Shown one piece after another: positions 8,486 through 15,952 of a DNA stretch of 64,000 nt. Made by a program: the position numbers and the translations under genes. Under the pieces are notes generated by a model. That model made no database searches and was not told the DNA's origin. It was given only the letters and a program-made list of their open reading frames with translations. Source of the stretch: Microbispora hainanensis (GTDB lineage Bacteria; Actinomycetota; Actinomycetes; Streptosporangiales; Streptosporangiaceae); contig NZ_CP108086.1 of assembly GCF_036186745.1 (NCBI RefSeq), positions 6,386,001 through 6,450,000 on the forward strand, written 5' to 3'. The stretch's first letter is position 1, and each line of letters begins with the position of its first letter.

Positions 8486-8501
8486 TGTGACGCACGTCAC
8501 A
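8486..8501. promoter_or_regulatory. Crp-type box TGTGA-N6-TCACA
   Basis: TGTGACG (8486-8492), CA, CGTCACA (8495-8501) has perfect 7-bp arms and exactly matches the Crp/Cmr consensus TGTGA-N6-TCACA of actinobacteria. It lies 71 bases before the oxidoreductase start and directly after the ECF41 stop. Its right half also resembles the ECF41 -35 element TGTCACA, but I see no CGTC -10 at the expected 16-17 base spacing. Confidence 0.75.
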
Positions 8502-8571
8502 TCGCCTCCCTGTCAGGAAACCGCGTGCTGCCCGGTTCAGGTGGCAGATCGCGTTAGACAGGAGCAAGGCA

Positions 8572-9774
8572 ATGCAACACCACATCGTCGTCCTCGGAGG
8601 CGGATACACCGGAGCGACCGCAGCGGGCCGCCTGGCCAGGCGGCTCCACCGCGATGACGTCGCCATCACCCTCGTCAACGCCGAGCCCGACTTCGTCGAG
8701 CGCGTCCGGATGCACCAGCTGGCGGCCGGCCAGGACCTCAAGCCCCGGCCGTACAGCGAGATGTTCGCCGGCACCGGCGTCGAGCTGAAGCTCGCCAAGG
8801 TCACCGGCCTCGACGCCGACCGCAATACCGTCACCGTCTCCGGCGTGAACGGCGGACGGACCGAGGAACTGTCCTACGACACGCTCGTATACGCCCTCGG
8901 CAGCGGGTGGAACTCCCAGGGGGTCCCCGGGGTCGCCGAGCACGCCTACGAGATCGCCGGCCGGTCCGGAGCGCTTCGGCTGCGCGAGCGCCTGGCCCGC
9001 CTCGGCGCCGGGCAGACCGTGGTCGTCGTCGGCGCCGGACTCACCGGCCTGGAGGCCGCCACCGAGATCGCCGAGGCCCGCCCCGACCTCGACGTCGCGC
9101 TCGCCGCCGACGGCGTTCTCGGCGGCTGGCTGTCGCCCAAGGGCCGCGCGTACCTGCGGAAGGTCTGCCGCACGCTCGGGATCACGGTGCACGAGAACAC
9201 CGCCGTCACCGGCGTCGAAGCCGGCCGCGTCACCACCGCCGGCGGCACGGCCATCCCCGCCGCGGTCACCGTGTGGGCCACCGGCTTCGCGGTCAACCCG
9301 ATCGCCGAGGCGACCACCCTGGAGGTCACCGGCACCGGGCAGATCGTGGTCGACGCGACCATGCGCTCGGTCTCGCACCCGGACGTGTACGCCATCGGCG
9401 ACGCGGCCCACGCGATGGGCCCGGGCGACAAGCCGCTGCGCATGTCGTGCGCCTCCGGCACTCTGACGGCCTGGCAGGCCGCCGAGGCGATCGCCGCGCG
9501 CCTGACCGGCGGGAAGCTCCCGAACGTGCCGATCCGCTACTTCAACCAGTGCATCTCGCTGGGCCGCAAGTACGGCCTGATCCAGTACGTCACCGCCGAC
9601 GACCGCTCCGTGGGGGCGGTGCTGACCGGACGGCTGGCCGCCGTCTACAAGGAGCTGATCTGCAAGAGCGCGGCCTGGAACGTCGCCAACCCGACGTTCG
9701 GGCTACCGGTCCGGCGCCGTCGCGTCACCGGCAAGCCGGCCGCGGCGGGCTCGGCCGTCGAGGCGGCGGCATAG
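8572..9774 (+). CDS. FAD-dependent pyridine nucleotide oxidoreductase (NDH-2-like)
   Basis: 400 residues. The FAD-binding dinucleotide fold is at the N-terminus (HIVVLGGGYTGATAAGRLAR), the NAD(P)H-binding fold at about 145-175 (TVVVVGAGLTGLEAATEIAE), and the second FAD motif VYAIGDAAHAMGPG at about residue 265. The layout matches type II NADH dehydrogenase / ferredoxin reductase-like proteins of the pyridine nucleotide-disulphide family. No redox-active CxxxxC is visible. AGGAG precedes the ATG. It is the likely ECF41 partner (oxidoreductase of the carboxymuconolactone decarboxylase / oxidoreductase / epimerase set). Confidence 0.9.
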   Translation: MQHHIVVLGGGYTGATAAGRLARRLHRDDVAITLVNAEPDFVERVRMHQLAAGQDLKPRPYSEMFAGTGVELKLAKVTGLDADRNTVTVSGVNGGRTEELSYDTLVYALGSGWNSQGVPGVAEHAYEIAGRSGALRLRERLARLGAGQTVVVVGAGLTGLEAATEIAEARPDLDVALAADGVLGGWLSPKGRAYLRKVCRTLGITVHENTAVTGVEAGRVTTAGGTAIPAAVTVWATGFAVNPIAEATTLEVTGTGQIVVDATMRSVSHPDVYAIGDAAHAMGPGDKPLRMSCASGTLTAWQAAEAIAARLTGGKLPNVPIRYFNQCISLGRKYGLIQYVTADDRSVGAVLTGRLAAVYKELICKSAAWNVANPTFGLPVRRRRVTGKPAAAGSAVEAAA

Positions 9775-9799
9775 CGCGCAGCGGGCGGCCGGGTCGCCG

Positions 9800-10996
9800 T
9801 CACGGCCCAGGTGGTTGTTCCGGAGGCTCCTGGCGCAGCCGCAGCTCGGCGGCGACCGCGCGTTCGCGCAGCTGGGCCGCCTCGGCCCGGGCCACGTCGA
9901 GCTGCGCGCGCAGGTCGGCCAGCCGGGCCCGTTCCAGCGACAGCTCCGCCTGGAGCCGCTCCCGCTCGGTCGCGGCGTCCCGGGCGTCCTGCTCCGACCG
10001 GGCCGCGGCCGCGACGGCCGCACCCGCGCGCGCCTCGGCCTGCGCCGCCTCCGCGCGCAGCCGGGCGGCCTCCGTCACGGCCTGCTCCCGGGCCGCCTCC
10101 GCCGCCTCGGCCCTGGCCAGCATCCGGTCACGCTCGTCGTGGGCCTGCGCCACGGCCCGGTCGCGCTCGGCCTCCGCACGCGCGACCGCGCGGTCGCGTT
10201 CGGCCTCGGCCGCCTGGGCGCGGGCCAGCGCGGCGGCGCTGGACTGCTCGGCCTCGCGATGCGCGCGGCGGGCCAGCTCGGCCTCCGCCCGCGCCGCCCG
10301 CGCGTCGGCCTGCGCCTCGTCGCGTTCCTGGACGGCCTGCCCGGCCTGCTCCCGGGCCAGGCGGACCTCGGCCACGGCCCGGTCCACCCGGTCGGCCAGT
10401 TCGCGTACGGCCTGCTCACGGGCGGTCTCGGCCGCCTCGGCCCGGCGTACGGCCTGGTCTGCTTCCTGCCTGGCCCGCCGTTCGGTGCTCGCGGCCTCCC
10501 GCAGCGCGGCCAGGGCCTGCTCGCGGGCGGTCTCCGCGTCGGCGAAGGCGGTGTCCCTCTCGGCGTAGGCCTCCTCCGTACGGCGGCGGGCCTCCTCGGC
10601 CTCCCGCCGGGCCTCTTCGGCGGCCTCGCGGGCCAGCCGTACCTGTTCCAGCGCCTGCTCGCGCTCGGCGCGGGCGATCGCGACGCTCGTGTGCGCCTCG
10701 GCCTGGATCGCGCTCAGCTTCGCCTCGACTCCCGCCGGGCTCAGCTCCTGGGCGAGCACCTGCGCCAGCGGCTCGATCGCCGCCGCCAGGCCCTTTTCCA
10801 TGCGTTCGTACAGGTCTTCCACCCGCGCCAGCGCGCCCTCCAGGCCCGGTGTGGCGCGGCGCAGCTCCCGCTCCCGCTTGGCCGCCGCCTGGCAGTCGCC
10901 GTCCGGGCAGTATTCGCGCGGCCTCCCCCGTCGGACGGGCTGCTCGATGGGCGCGCCGCAGTGCTTGCACGCGGTGATGGTCACGGACGTCGTCAC
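9800..10996 (-). CDS. Alanine-rich coiled-coil protein with N-terminal zinc-binding motif
   Basis: About 398 residues from GTG 10996. An N-terminal Cys motif (CKHCGAPI, then GRPREYCPDGDCQ; C-x2-C...C-x4-C) looks like a small zinc ribbon. The rest, roughly residues 50-390, is one continuous Ala/Glu/Arg heptad coiled coil, with repeats such as AEAERDRAVARAEAERDRAV. This architecture resembles KfrA-like plasmid-segregation or autoregulatory DNA-binding coiled coils, but sequence identity to KfrA cannot be claimed. A GTG at 10984 is an alternative start. The upstream region has an AT-rich nested dyad. Function unknown. Confidence 0.75.
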   Translation of the reverse strand: MTTSVTITACKHCGAPIEQPVRRGRPREYCPDGDCQAAAKRERELRRATPGLEGALARVEDLYERMEKGLAAAIEPLAQVLAQELSPAGVEAKLSAIQAEAHTSVAIARAEREQALEQVRLAREAAEEARREAEEARRRTEEAYAERDTAFADAETAREQALAALREAASTERRARQEADQAVRRAEAAETAREQAVRELADRVDRAVAEVRLAREQAGQAVQERDEAQADARAARAEAELARRAHREAEQSSAAALARAQAAEAERDRAVARAEAERDRAVAQAHDERDRMLARAEAAEAAREQAVTEAARLRAEAAQAEARAGAAVAAAARSEQDARDAATERERLQAELSLERARLADLRAQLDVARAEAAQLRERAVAAELRLRQEPPEQPPGP

Positions 10997-11013
10997 GGCG
11001 GCCCAGCCTACCG

Positions 11014-11048
11014 ATTTTCTGAATTTCTGGAAATAGAAAATAGAAAAC
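11014..11048. promoter_or_regulatory. AT-rich nested dyad upstream of the coiled-coil gene
   Basis: ATTTTCT (11014-11020) pairs with AGAAAAT (11035-11041), and inside it ATTTC (11023-11027) pairs with GAAAT (11030-11034). ATAGAAA is then repeated directly. This 35-base island is about 75 percent AT in a very GC-rich genome and starts 18 bases upstream of the gene. It is a good candidate for an autoregulatory operator and promoter. Confidence 0.65.
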
Positions 11049-11150
11049 GAGGATCTGTTGCGTGCCGAGCCCGGCCGGATAGCTTGGGAGATGGGTAATT
11101 CTCGCAAGCTATCCGAACCCGCTCCACCGCCCCGCGCGTCGGCGGTGAAC

Positions 11151-11191
11151 GCCAGGTTTCTGTGACCGCAAACACCAGGTTTTGTCACTGG
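11151..11191 (+). repeat. Two direct copies of a CCAGGTT-GTCAC family repeat
   Basis: GCCAGGTTTCTGTGACCG (11151-11168) and CACCAGGTTTTGTCACTGG (11173-11191) are diverged copies of the terminal sequence of the element at 11245-11394. Multiple internal copies of an end sequence beside an element are typical of some transposons, but no transposase is present. Confidence 0.65.
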
Positions 11192-11244
11192 CAGGGCGTG
11201 CGGGGCCGGCGACCCGTGTGGGGGGCGGGCTGGCGACGCTGTTG

Positions 11245-11394
11245 AGCGCCAGGTTCTGTCACCAGCCCCACGAGCTCTCCCCAACAGGAAAGCTCCGGAG
11301 TCCCAACTAAGATCATCAGCTTGAAGGCGATCTAAGCAGGTCAACGCACCCTTAGAGGGAGAGGCGGAGCCTCCCAGTGACAGAACTTGGCGCT
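11245..11394. mobile_element. 150-bp element with 21-bp imperfect terminal inverted repeats (MITE-like)
   Basis: The left end AGCGCCAGGTTCTGTCACC (from 11245) and the right end, on the opposite strand from 11394, AGCGCCAAGTTCTGTCACT match at nearly every position. The element is exactly 150 bases long and non-coding. I see no clear target-site duplication. Two further diverged copies of the end sequence lie just to the left. It could be a miniature inverted-repeat element or the ends left by a deleted insertion sequence. Confidence 0.6.
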
Positions 11395-11416
11395 AGTAGT
11401 GTCAATAACTGTGCGC

Positions 11417-11840
11417 TCAACGGACGCCGCCCTGGTGCCTGGAGGTGCTTAGAGCTGCTAACGCAATGAGCTGAGGCGGTGCGTACGGGTCGACACCCAC
11501 GACCAGCCTGTACGCCTCGGTTCCCGTCTCCAGGTCCCGGACGGGGACGACGCCGTCCTTGCAGGCGGTGGCCAGCGAGCCGCCCCCGGGATGGAACGCG
11601 ATGTCCCGTACACCACGGGATGGGTGAACCGGCGGATCTCCCGGCCTTGGGGCACCTGCCACACGCGCATCACATTGTGGCGGGTGGCCGTGGCGAGGCC
11701 GGCGCCGGGACCGTCGAAGGCGAGCGAGGTCACGGTGGTCTCGGGCGTGCCGTCGTCGTCGCGGACCCAGGACTCGTCGCCGTGCACCAGGCGCGCGACC
11801 TCCTGCCTCGTCCCGAGGTCCCATACCTGCCGCGGTCACG
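11417..11840 (-). pseudogene. WD40-repeat protein remnant
   Basis: Two or three WD repeats can be read, but only by changing frame. One frame holds QVWDLGTRQEVARLVHGDES and VTSLAFDGPGAGLATATRHN with MRVWQVPQGREIRRF. At about 11620-11630 the frame shifts to GVRDIAFHPGGGSLATACKD with VPVRDLETGTEAYRL, ending at TGA 11417. An in-frame TGA lies just upstream of the first repeat. The usual kinase, protease or NTPase half of such proteins is absent. Confidence 0.7.
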
Positions 11841-12139
11841 GGCGGGCAGCCTGGGGAAGCGGATGGGCCTCGGGAAATGATCTCCCCGCGGTCGTAGCCG
11901 GACGGAGGCAGCGCCTCGCCCATGAACGTGAATTCGGAGAACTGGGCGCTCAGCAACCTGAGCGCCTCAGCCGCCCCCGCGAGCTCACCGTCGACGGCTG
12001 CTTTCCGTACGACCGCCTGCGTGTCAGTTATGCGTAGAAGGTGGGCGAGCTCGCTCCGCGACCTGATCGCGTCCTCGTCCGCCGGTCTGATGCCTGGTCG
12101 TCGAGATGGCCGGCTTGCCGAGCAAAGCGTTCTAGCAGG
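11841..12139. other. Degenerate region with an open, startless minus-strand frame
   Basis: On the minus strand, a frame continuous with the last WD repeat stays open to about 12130 and reads SRSELAHLLRITDTQAVVRK, then LSAQFSEFTFMGEALPPSGY. It has no start codon at its beginning. I do not recognise the sequence; it may be an upstream piece of the broken WD40 protein or of another lost gene. Confidence 0.35.
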
Positions 12140-12604
12140 TCAGAGGATCTGCTGGCCATAGCGTCGGCCGGTTTCGATCAGGCGGGGGACGTCGGGCGGG
12201 GTGGGTGCGGGGAGGCCGGGGTGCTCGGCCGGGCGGCCGAGTTCGGCGATGAACTGCTCGAATCCTGACGGTGTGGTGATCTGCAGGCCGCGTACGGGCC
12301 CTTCGGTGACGATGAAGGAGTGGGGTATGCGGCGGGGCAGGAAGGCGAAGTCGCCGGAGCCGGCGGTCCAGCGGTGGTCGCCGCAGTCGATGGTGAGCTT
12401 TCCCTCGAGGATGTAGAAGGCCTCGTCCTCGCGGTCGTGGATGTGCCGGGGTGGCCCGAAGCCGGCGGGTGCGGACCACTCGATGAGGGTGAAGGCGCCG
12501 CCGGTCTGGTCCGCGCCGGCCTTCACGGTCATGCGGGTGTCCAGGAACCACAGGTGGGGGCCGTCGGCGGGCGTGAGCAGATAGCCGGTGGGGTCGAAGC
12601 TCAT
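12140..12604 (-). CDS. Cupin-domain protein
   Basis: 154 residues, a single cupin barrel of the quercetinase-like type. Motif 1 is visible as GPPRHIHDREDEAFYILEG (metal ligands HxH...E around residues 52-60) and motif 2 as GDFAFLPRRIPHSFIV (about residues 84-99). Such proteins bind a metal and act as dioxygenases, isomerases or sensors; the substrate is not evident. Its ATG overlaps the stop of the upstream VOC gene (ATGA), so the two are translationally coupled and share control by the divergent TetR. Confidence 0.9.
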   Translation of the reverse strand: MSFDPTGYLLTPADGPHLWFLDTRMTVKAGADQTGGAFTLIEWSAPAGFGPPRHIHDREDEAFYILEGKLTIDCGDHRWTAGSGDFAFLPRRIPHSFIVTEGPVRGLQITTPSGFEQFIAELGRPAEHPGLPAPTPPDVPRLIETGRRYGQQIL

Positions 12605-13011
12605 CGGGCGTCCTCGGGGTCGTCCTGGGCCGGGTTGTAGAAGCGGATCTCGATGCCGTCGGGGTCGTGCAGGCCTACCAGCACGTGGCCGACGTGACCT
12701 GTGACGATGCCGCCGTGCGGTTCGGCCAGGTCGTCCAGGCGCTGCTGCCAGTCCTTCAGGTCGCGCAGGGTGGGTACCCACAGGGCCATCGGGTCGAATC
12801 CGGCCATCGCGGCAGCTCGTACCGGATCCTGACGCAGGGCCACGTCGACGGCGTTGTTCGCGTCGCGGAGGGCGACGCCCATGAGCGTGCCGTCTTCGAC
12901 GAACTCGATGAGGACGCGCAGGCCCAATACCCGCTCGTACCAGTCTCGGCTGCGTTCCACGTCCGTGACGGGGAGTTTGACGTGGTGGAAGCCGTTGAGC
13001 GTCGCAGCCAT
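12601..13011 (-). CDS. VOC family (glyoxalase/bleomycin-resistance-like) protein
   Basis: 136 residues. One VOC module, opening MAATLNGFHHVKLPVTDVER, with WYERVLGLRVLIEF after it and VLVGLHDPDGIEIRFYNP near the end; His10 and a C-terminal Glu are plausible metal ligands. GGAGG precedes ATG 13011. It is the first gene of a two-gene operon with the cupin and is divergent from the TetR at 13075, with a perfect TetR-type operator in the 63-base spacer. Confidence 0.92.
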   Translation of the reverse strand: MAATLNGFHHVKLPVTDVERSRDWYERVLGLRVLIEFVEDGTLMGVALRDANNAVDVALRQDPVRAAAMAGFDPMALWVPTLRDLKDWQQRLDDLAEPHGGIVTGHVGHVLVGLHDPDGIEIRFYNPAQDDPEDAR

Positions 13012-13027
13012 GGGCGCCTCCGGGGGG

Positions 13028-13049
13028 TCACTAGAGTTGTCTCTAGTGA
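13028..13049. promoter_or_regulatory. TetR-type operator, perfect 9-bp inverted repeat
   Basis: TCACTAGAG (13028-13036), TTGT, CTCTAGTGA (13041-13049) is a perfect dyad 17 bases upstream of the VOC start. A further half-site CTCTAG lies at 13066-13071, just before the tetR start. This arrangement lets the regulator repress both itself and the VOC-cupin operon. Confidence 0.88.
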
Positions 13050-13074
13050 CTTTCTCTGTAGTAGGCTCTAGCGA

Positions 13075-13719
13075 ATGAGCGACCCTGTCAAGAGTGCGAC
13101 CGGACAGGGCTCCCGCCGAGCCGCTCAAGCGCGCGCCACCCGGAGACGGATCATCGACGCCGCGCGGGAACTGTTCCTGCGGCAGGGGTACGCCTCGACC
13201 ACCCTGGATCAGATCGCCGCGGCGGCCGGGGTCGCGGTGCAGACGGTGTACTTCCACTTCGGGAACAAGGCCACGGTTGTCAAAGAGATCGTGGATGTGC
13301 TGGCGGTCGGCGACGACGAGCCGATACCGATGCTGGACCGGCCCTGGGTGGAGCAGGTGCGCGACGAACCCGACGGCCGGCGGGCGCTGGCGATCTGGCT
13401 GGCCAACAGCCGCGTCATCTTCGGCCGCGTGGCGCCCATCATGAAGATCGTCCGCGACGCTGCCGGTGCCGACGCCGAGATGGCCGCGCAGTGGGAGACC
13501 AACCAGAACCAGCGCTTCCTCGCCCACGACACCCTCGCGCGGCACCTCGCCGACAAGCAGGCCCTGCGCCCGGACCTGTCCATCGATGAGGCGGCCGACG
13601 TCATCTTCACCCTGGTCAGCGTCGAGGTCTACCTCTTGCTCACCGGCGTACGCGGGTGGACGCCCGAGGAATGGGAACGCTGGATCAACAAGATCCTCTC
13701 CGCCACGATCCTGCGCTGA
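13075..13719 (+). CDS. TetR/AcrR family transcriptional regulator
   Basis: 214 residues. The HTH reads RRRIIDAARELFLRQGYAST, then TLDQIAAAAGVAVQTVYFHF and GNKATVVKEI. The C-terminal ligand domain is helical with no recognisable subgroup. It is divergent from the VOC-cupin operon; the perfect dyad at 13028-13049 lies 26 bases before its ATG. It probably represses the operon until a small-molecule ligand binds. Confidence 0.94.
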   Translation: MSDPVKSATGQGSRRAAQARATRRRIIDAARELFLRQGYASTTLDQIAAAAGVAVQTVYFHFGNKATVVKEIVDVLAVGDDEPIPMLDRPWVEQVRDEPDGRRALAIWLANSRVIFGRVAPIMKIVRDAAGADAEMAAQWETNQNQRFLAHDTLARHLADKQALRPDLSIDEAADVIFTLVSVEVYLLLTGVRGWTPEEWERWINKILSATILR

Positions 13720-13774
13720 AGCCGACGCGAGCGGGCGAACGGGCCTGCCCCAGTGCTCCCCATGTCCTACCAAT

Positions 13775-13797
13775 CTTCCAGTGTCTGGAAGTTTCCA
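13775..13797. promoter_or_regulatory. Overlapping dyads upstream of the second TetR
   Basis: CTTCCAG (13775-13781), TGT, CTGGAAG (13785-13791) is a perfect dyad. It overlaps a second one, TGGAA-GT-TTCCA (13786-13797), so three alternating TTCCA/TGGAA half-sites are in phase. It is 20 bases upstream of the GTG at 13817 and is probably an autoregulatory operator. Confidence 0.78.
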
Positions 13798-13816
13798 TGT
13801 GCTGTATGTTTTGCGT

Positions 13817-14485
13817 GTGGAGGAATCACGCCGCGAGCGCAAGAAGCGGCTGACCAGGCAGCGGATCATGGCCGCGGCGATGAGGCTGTTCGCAGAGCAG
13901 GGATATGAGCAGACCACGGTGGCGCAGATCGCCGTGGCGGCGGACGTCGACCCCAAGACGTTCTTCAACTACTTCCGCGCCAAGGACGAGGTCGTGTTCG
14001 CCGACACCGAGCACATCTTCGGCATGCTGCTCGGCGCGCTGGCGGCGCCACGGCCGCAGGAGAGCCCGGGCGAGCTGCTGGTCAGGGCGGTGCAGGAGTA
14101 CGCCGCCCGGCGCCGCCCCGAGGTGCCCCGCAAGGAGCCCGAGGCGCTGTCGGCGGGGGTCCGCCTGATGATGACGACGCCGGCGCTGCAGGCCAAGGGG
14201 CTCTACCTGCTGCTGGAGCTGCAGCGCAGGATGGCCGGCGAACTGCTCAAGGCGTTCCCGGGCCGGCTGGATCCGATCACCGCCGCCGCCATGACCGGCT
14301 CGCTGATCGGCGCCGTCCAGCAGGCGAGCCTGGCGAGCGTCGAGCTCGGCCGGTCACAGGACGAGCTGTGGGCAGCCGCACGCCACGGCCTCGACATCGC
14401 CGCGCACGGCCTGCTCTCGGTCCGCGCGGACGCCGCGGCAGACGACGAACCGGCGCAGTCCGCAGAAGGGAACGAGTCGTCATGA
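13817..14485 (+). CDS. TetR family transcriptional regulator
   Basis: 222 residues from GTG 13817. HTH: RLTRQRIMAAAMRLFAEQGY, then EQTTVAQIAVAADVDPKTFF and NYFRAKDEVV. The NYF variant of the usual helix-3 ending is common among TetR proteins that control efflux or lipid genes. The ligand domain follows. Its stop overlaps the ATG (14482) of the downstream ligase gene, giving a coupled regulator-enzyme pair, and an operator-like dyad lies immediately upstream. Confidence 0.93.
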   Translation: MEESRRERKKRLTRQRIMAAAMRLFAEQGYEQTTVAQIAVAADVDPKTFFNYFRAKDEVVFADTEHIFGMLLGALAAPRPQESPGELLVRAVQEYAARRRPEVPRKEPEALSAGVRLMMTTPALQAKGLYLLLELQRRMAGELLKAFPGRLDPITAAAMTGSLIGAVQQASLASVELGRSQDELWAAARHGLDIAAHGLLSVRADAAADDEPAQSAEGNESS

Positions 14486-14582
14486 CGGACAACGAGCGGA
14501 GCCTCGCCCGCGACGCGCGGCGGGCGCTGCGCGAGGGCCCGAGGGCATCGCGCGGCGGCAACGGGCCCGCCTGGCCGAAGCC

Positions 14583-15851
14583 GTGACCTACGCCCGCACC
14601 CACTCGCCCTACTACCGCGAGCTGTATCGGGCGCTGCCCGACGACATCGGCGACCTGGCGCGGCTCCCGGTCACCGGCAAGCAGGCGCTCATGGCGCGCT
14701 TCGACGAATGGGTCACCGACCCGGACGTGACACTGGCCAAGGCCGGGCAGTTCGTCGCCGACCCCGCCCTCGTGGGCGAGCGCTTCCAGGGTCGATACCT
14801 CGTCGCCACCACGTCCGGCACCAGTGGGCTGCGCGGCATCTTCCTGCAGGACGAACGGAGCCTGGCCGTGGGCAACGCGATCGGGCAGCGCGCGCGAGCC
14901 GGGCTGGGGGCCGGCGATCTCGTGCGCCTCATGCGCGGCGCCGGACGCACCGCCATCGTCTCCGCGCCGCCCGGCCACTTCTCCACCGTCGCCTCGGCCG
15001 CGCGGTTCCGGCGCGACCATCCGCGGCTCGGCTGGTTGCTGCGGGAGTTCTCCATCGACAAGCCGCTGCCGCAACTGGTGGCCGAGCTGAACCGGTACAA
15101 GCCCAGCTCGCTGGCCGGTTTCTCCAGCATGCTCGGGCTGCTGGCCAGGGAGCAGGAGGCCGGCCGCCTGCACATCCACCCGGGGATGGTCATCGCCGGC
15201 GGCGAGGCACTGACCGCCGAGAACCGCGCCCGGATCGCCTCCGCGTTCCACGCCCAGGTCCGCTCCGCCTACGCCGCCACCGAGTGCAGCTTCCTCGCCT
15301 ACGGCTGCGCGCACAACTGGCTGCACGTCAACACCGACTGGGTGGTGCTGGAGCCGGTCGACGCCGACTATCGGCCCGTCCCGCCGGGGCGGCCATCACA
15401 CACCGTCCTGTTGAGCAATCTCGCCAACCGGGTCCAGCCGATCCTCCGCTACGACATGGGCGACAACGTCCTGATGCGGCCCGACGCCTGCCCGTGCGGC
15501 AGCCCGCTGCCCGCTGTCCAGGTGCAGGGCCGCGCGGCGGAGTTGCTCGAGTTCCCCGCCGGCGGCGACCGGCACGTCCGCATCTCCCCCATGGCGTTCG
15601 GCACGCTGCTGGACCGCGTCCCCGGCATCGCGCAGTTCCAGGTCGTGCAGAGCGCGCCCGCCACGCTGCGGGTACGGCTGACGCAGGCGGACGGCGCCGA
15701 CCCCGATCACGTGTGGCGGAGCGTACACGAGGAGATCTCGCGCCTCCTGGCCGAGCACAAGGCCGAGCGCGTCGCGCTGGAACGCGCCGAGGAGCCGCCC
15801 GAGCAGTCGGCCAGCGGCAAGTTCCGCAGGATCATCCCCCTGGCCCGCTGA
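14583..15851 (+). CDS. PaaK-like AMP-forming acid-CoA ligase (N-terminus frameshifted)
   Basis: 422 residues in this frame, homologous throughout to the phenylacetate-CoA ligase / coenzyme F390 synthetase group of adenylating enzymes. The ATP loop TTSGTSGLRGIF, LRYDMGD and the C-terminal GKFRR lysine are present. Homology also extends upstream of GTG 14583 as EGIARRQRARLAEAV, back to about 14541. The natural start is almost surely ATG 14482, which overlaps the tetR stop, but that frame diverges at 14534-14546, where GAGGGC appears twice. An 8-base duplication would explain this. As written, the gene either makes a shortened protein from 14583 or is inactive. No substrate evidence. Confidence 0.8.
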   Translation: MTYARTHSPYYRELYRALPDDIGDLARLPVTGKQALMARFDEWVTDPDVTLAKAGQFVADPALVGERFQGRYLVATTSGTSGLRGIFLQDERSLAVGNAIGQRARAGLGAGDLVRLMRGAGRTAIVSAPPGHFSTVASAARFRRDHPRLGWLLREFSIDKPLPQLVAELNRYKPSSLAGFSSMLGLLAREQEAGRLHIHPGMVIAGGEALTAENRARIASAFHAQVRSAYAATECSFLAYGCAHNWLHVNTDWVVLEPVDADYRPVPPGRPSHTVLLSNLANRVQPILRYDMGDNVLMRPDACPCGSPLPAVQVQGRAAELLEFPAGGDRHVRISPMAFGTLLDRVPGIAQFQVVQSAPATLRVRLTQADGADPDHVWRSVHEEISRLLAEHKAERVALERAEEPPEQSASGKFRRIIPLAR

Positions 15852-15952
15852 CCACATCCCGCATCGACGCCCGGGCCGGGATAATTCCCGATACGAGCGC
15901 CGTGGTCGGTCCTGGGAAAGTCACGCTGGACATCGGTGATGGGAGGGCCGGC

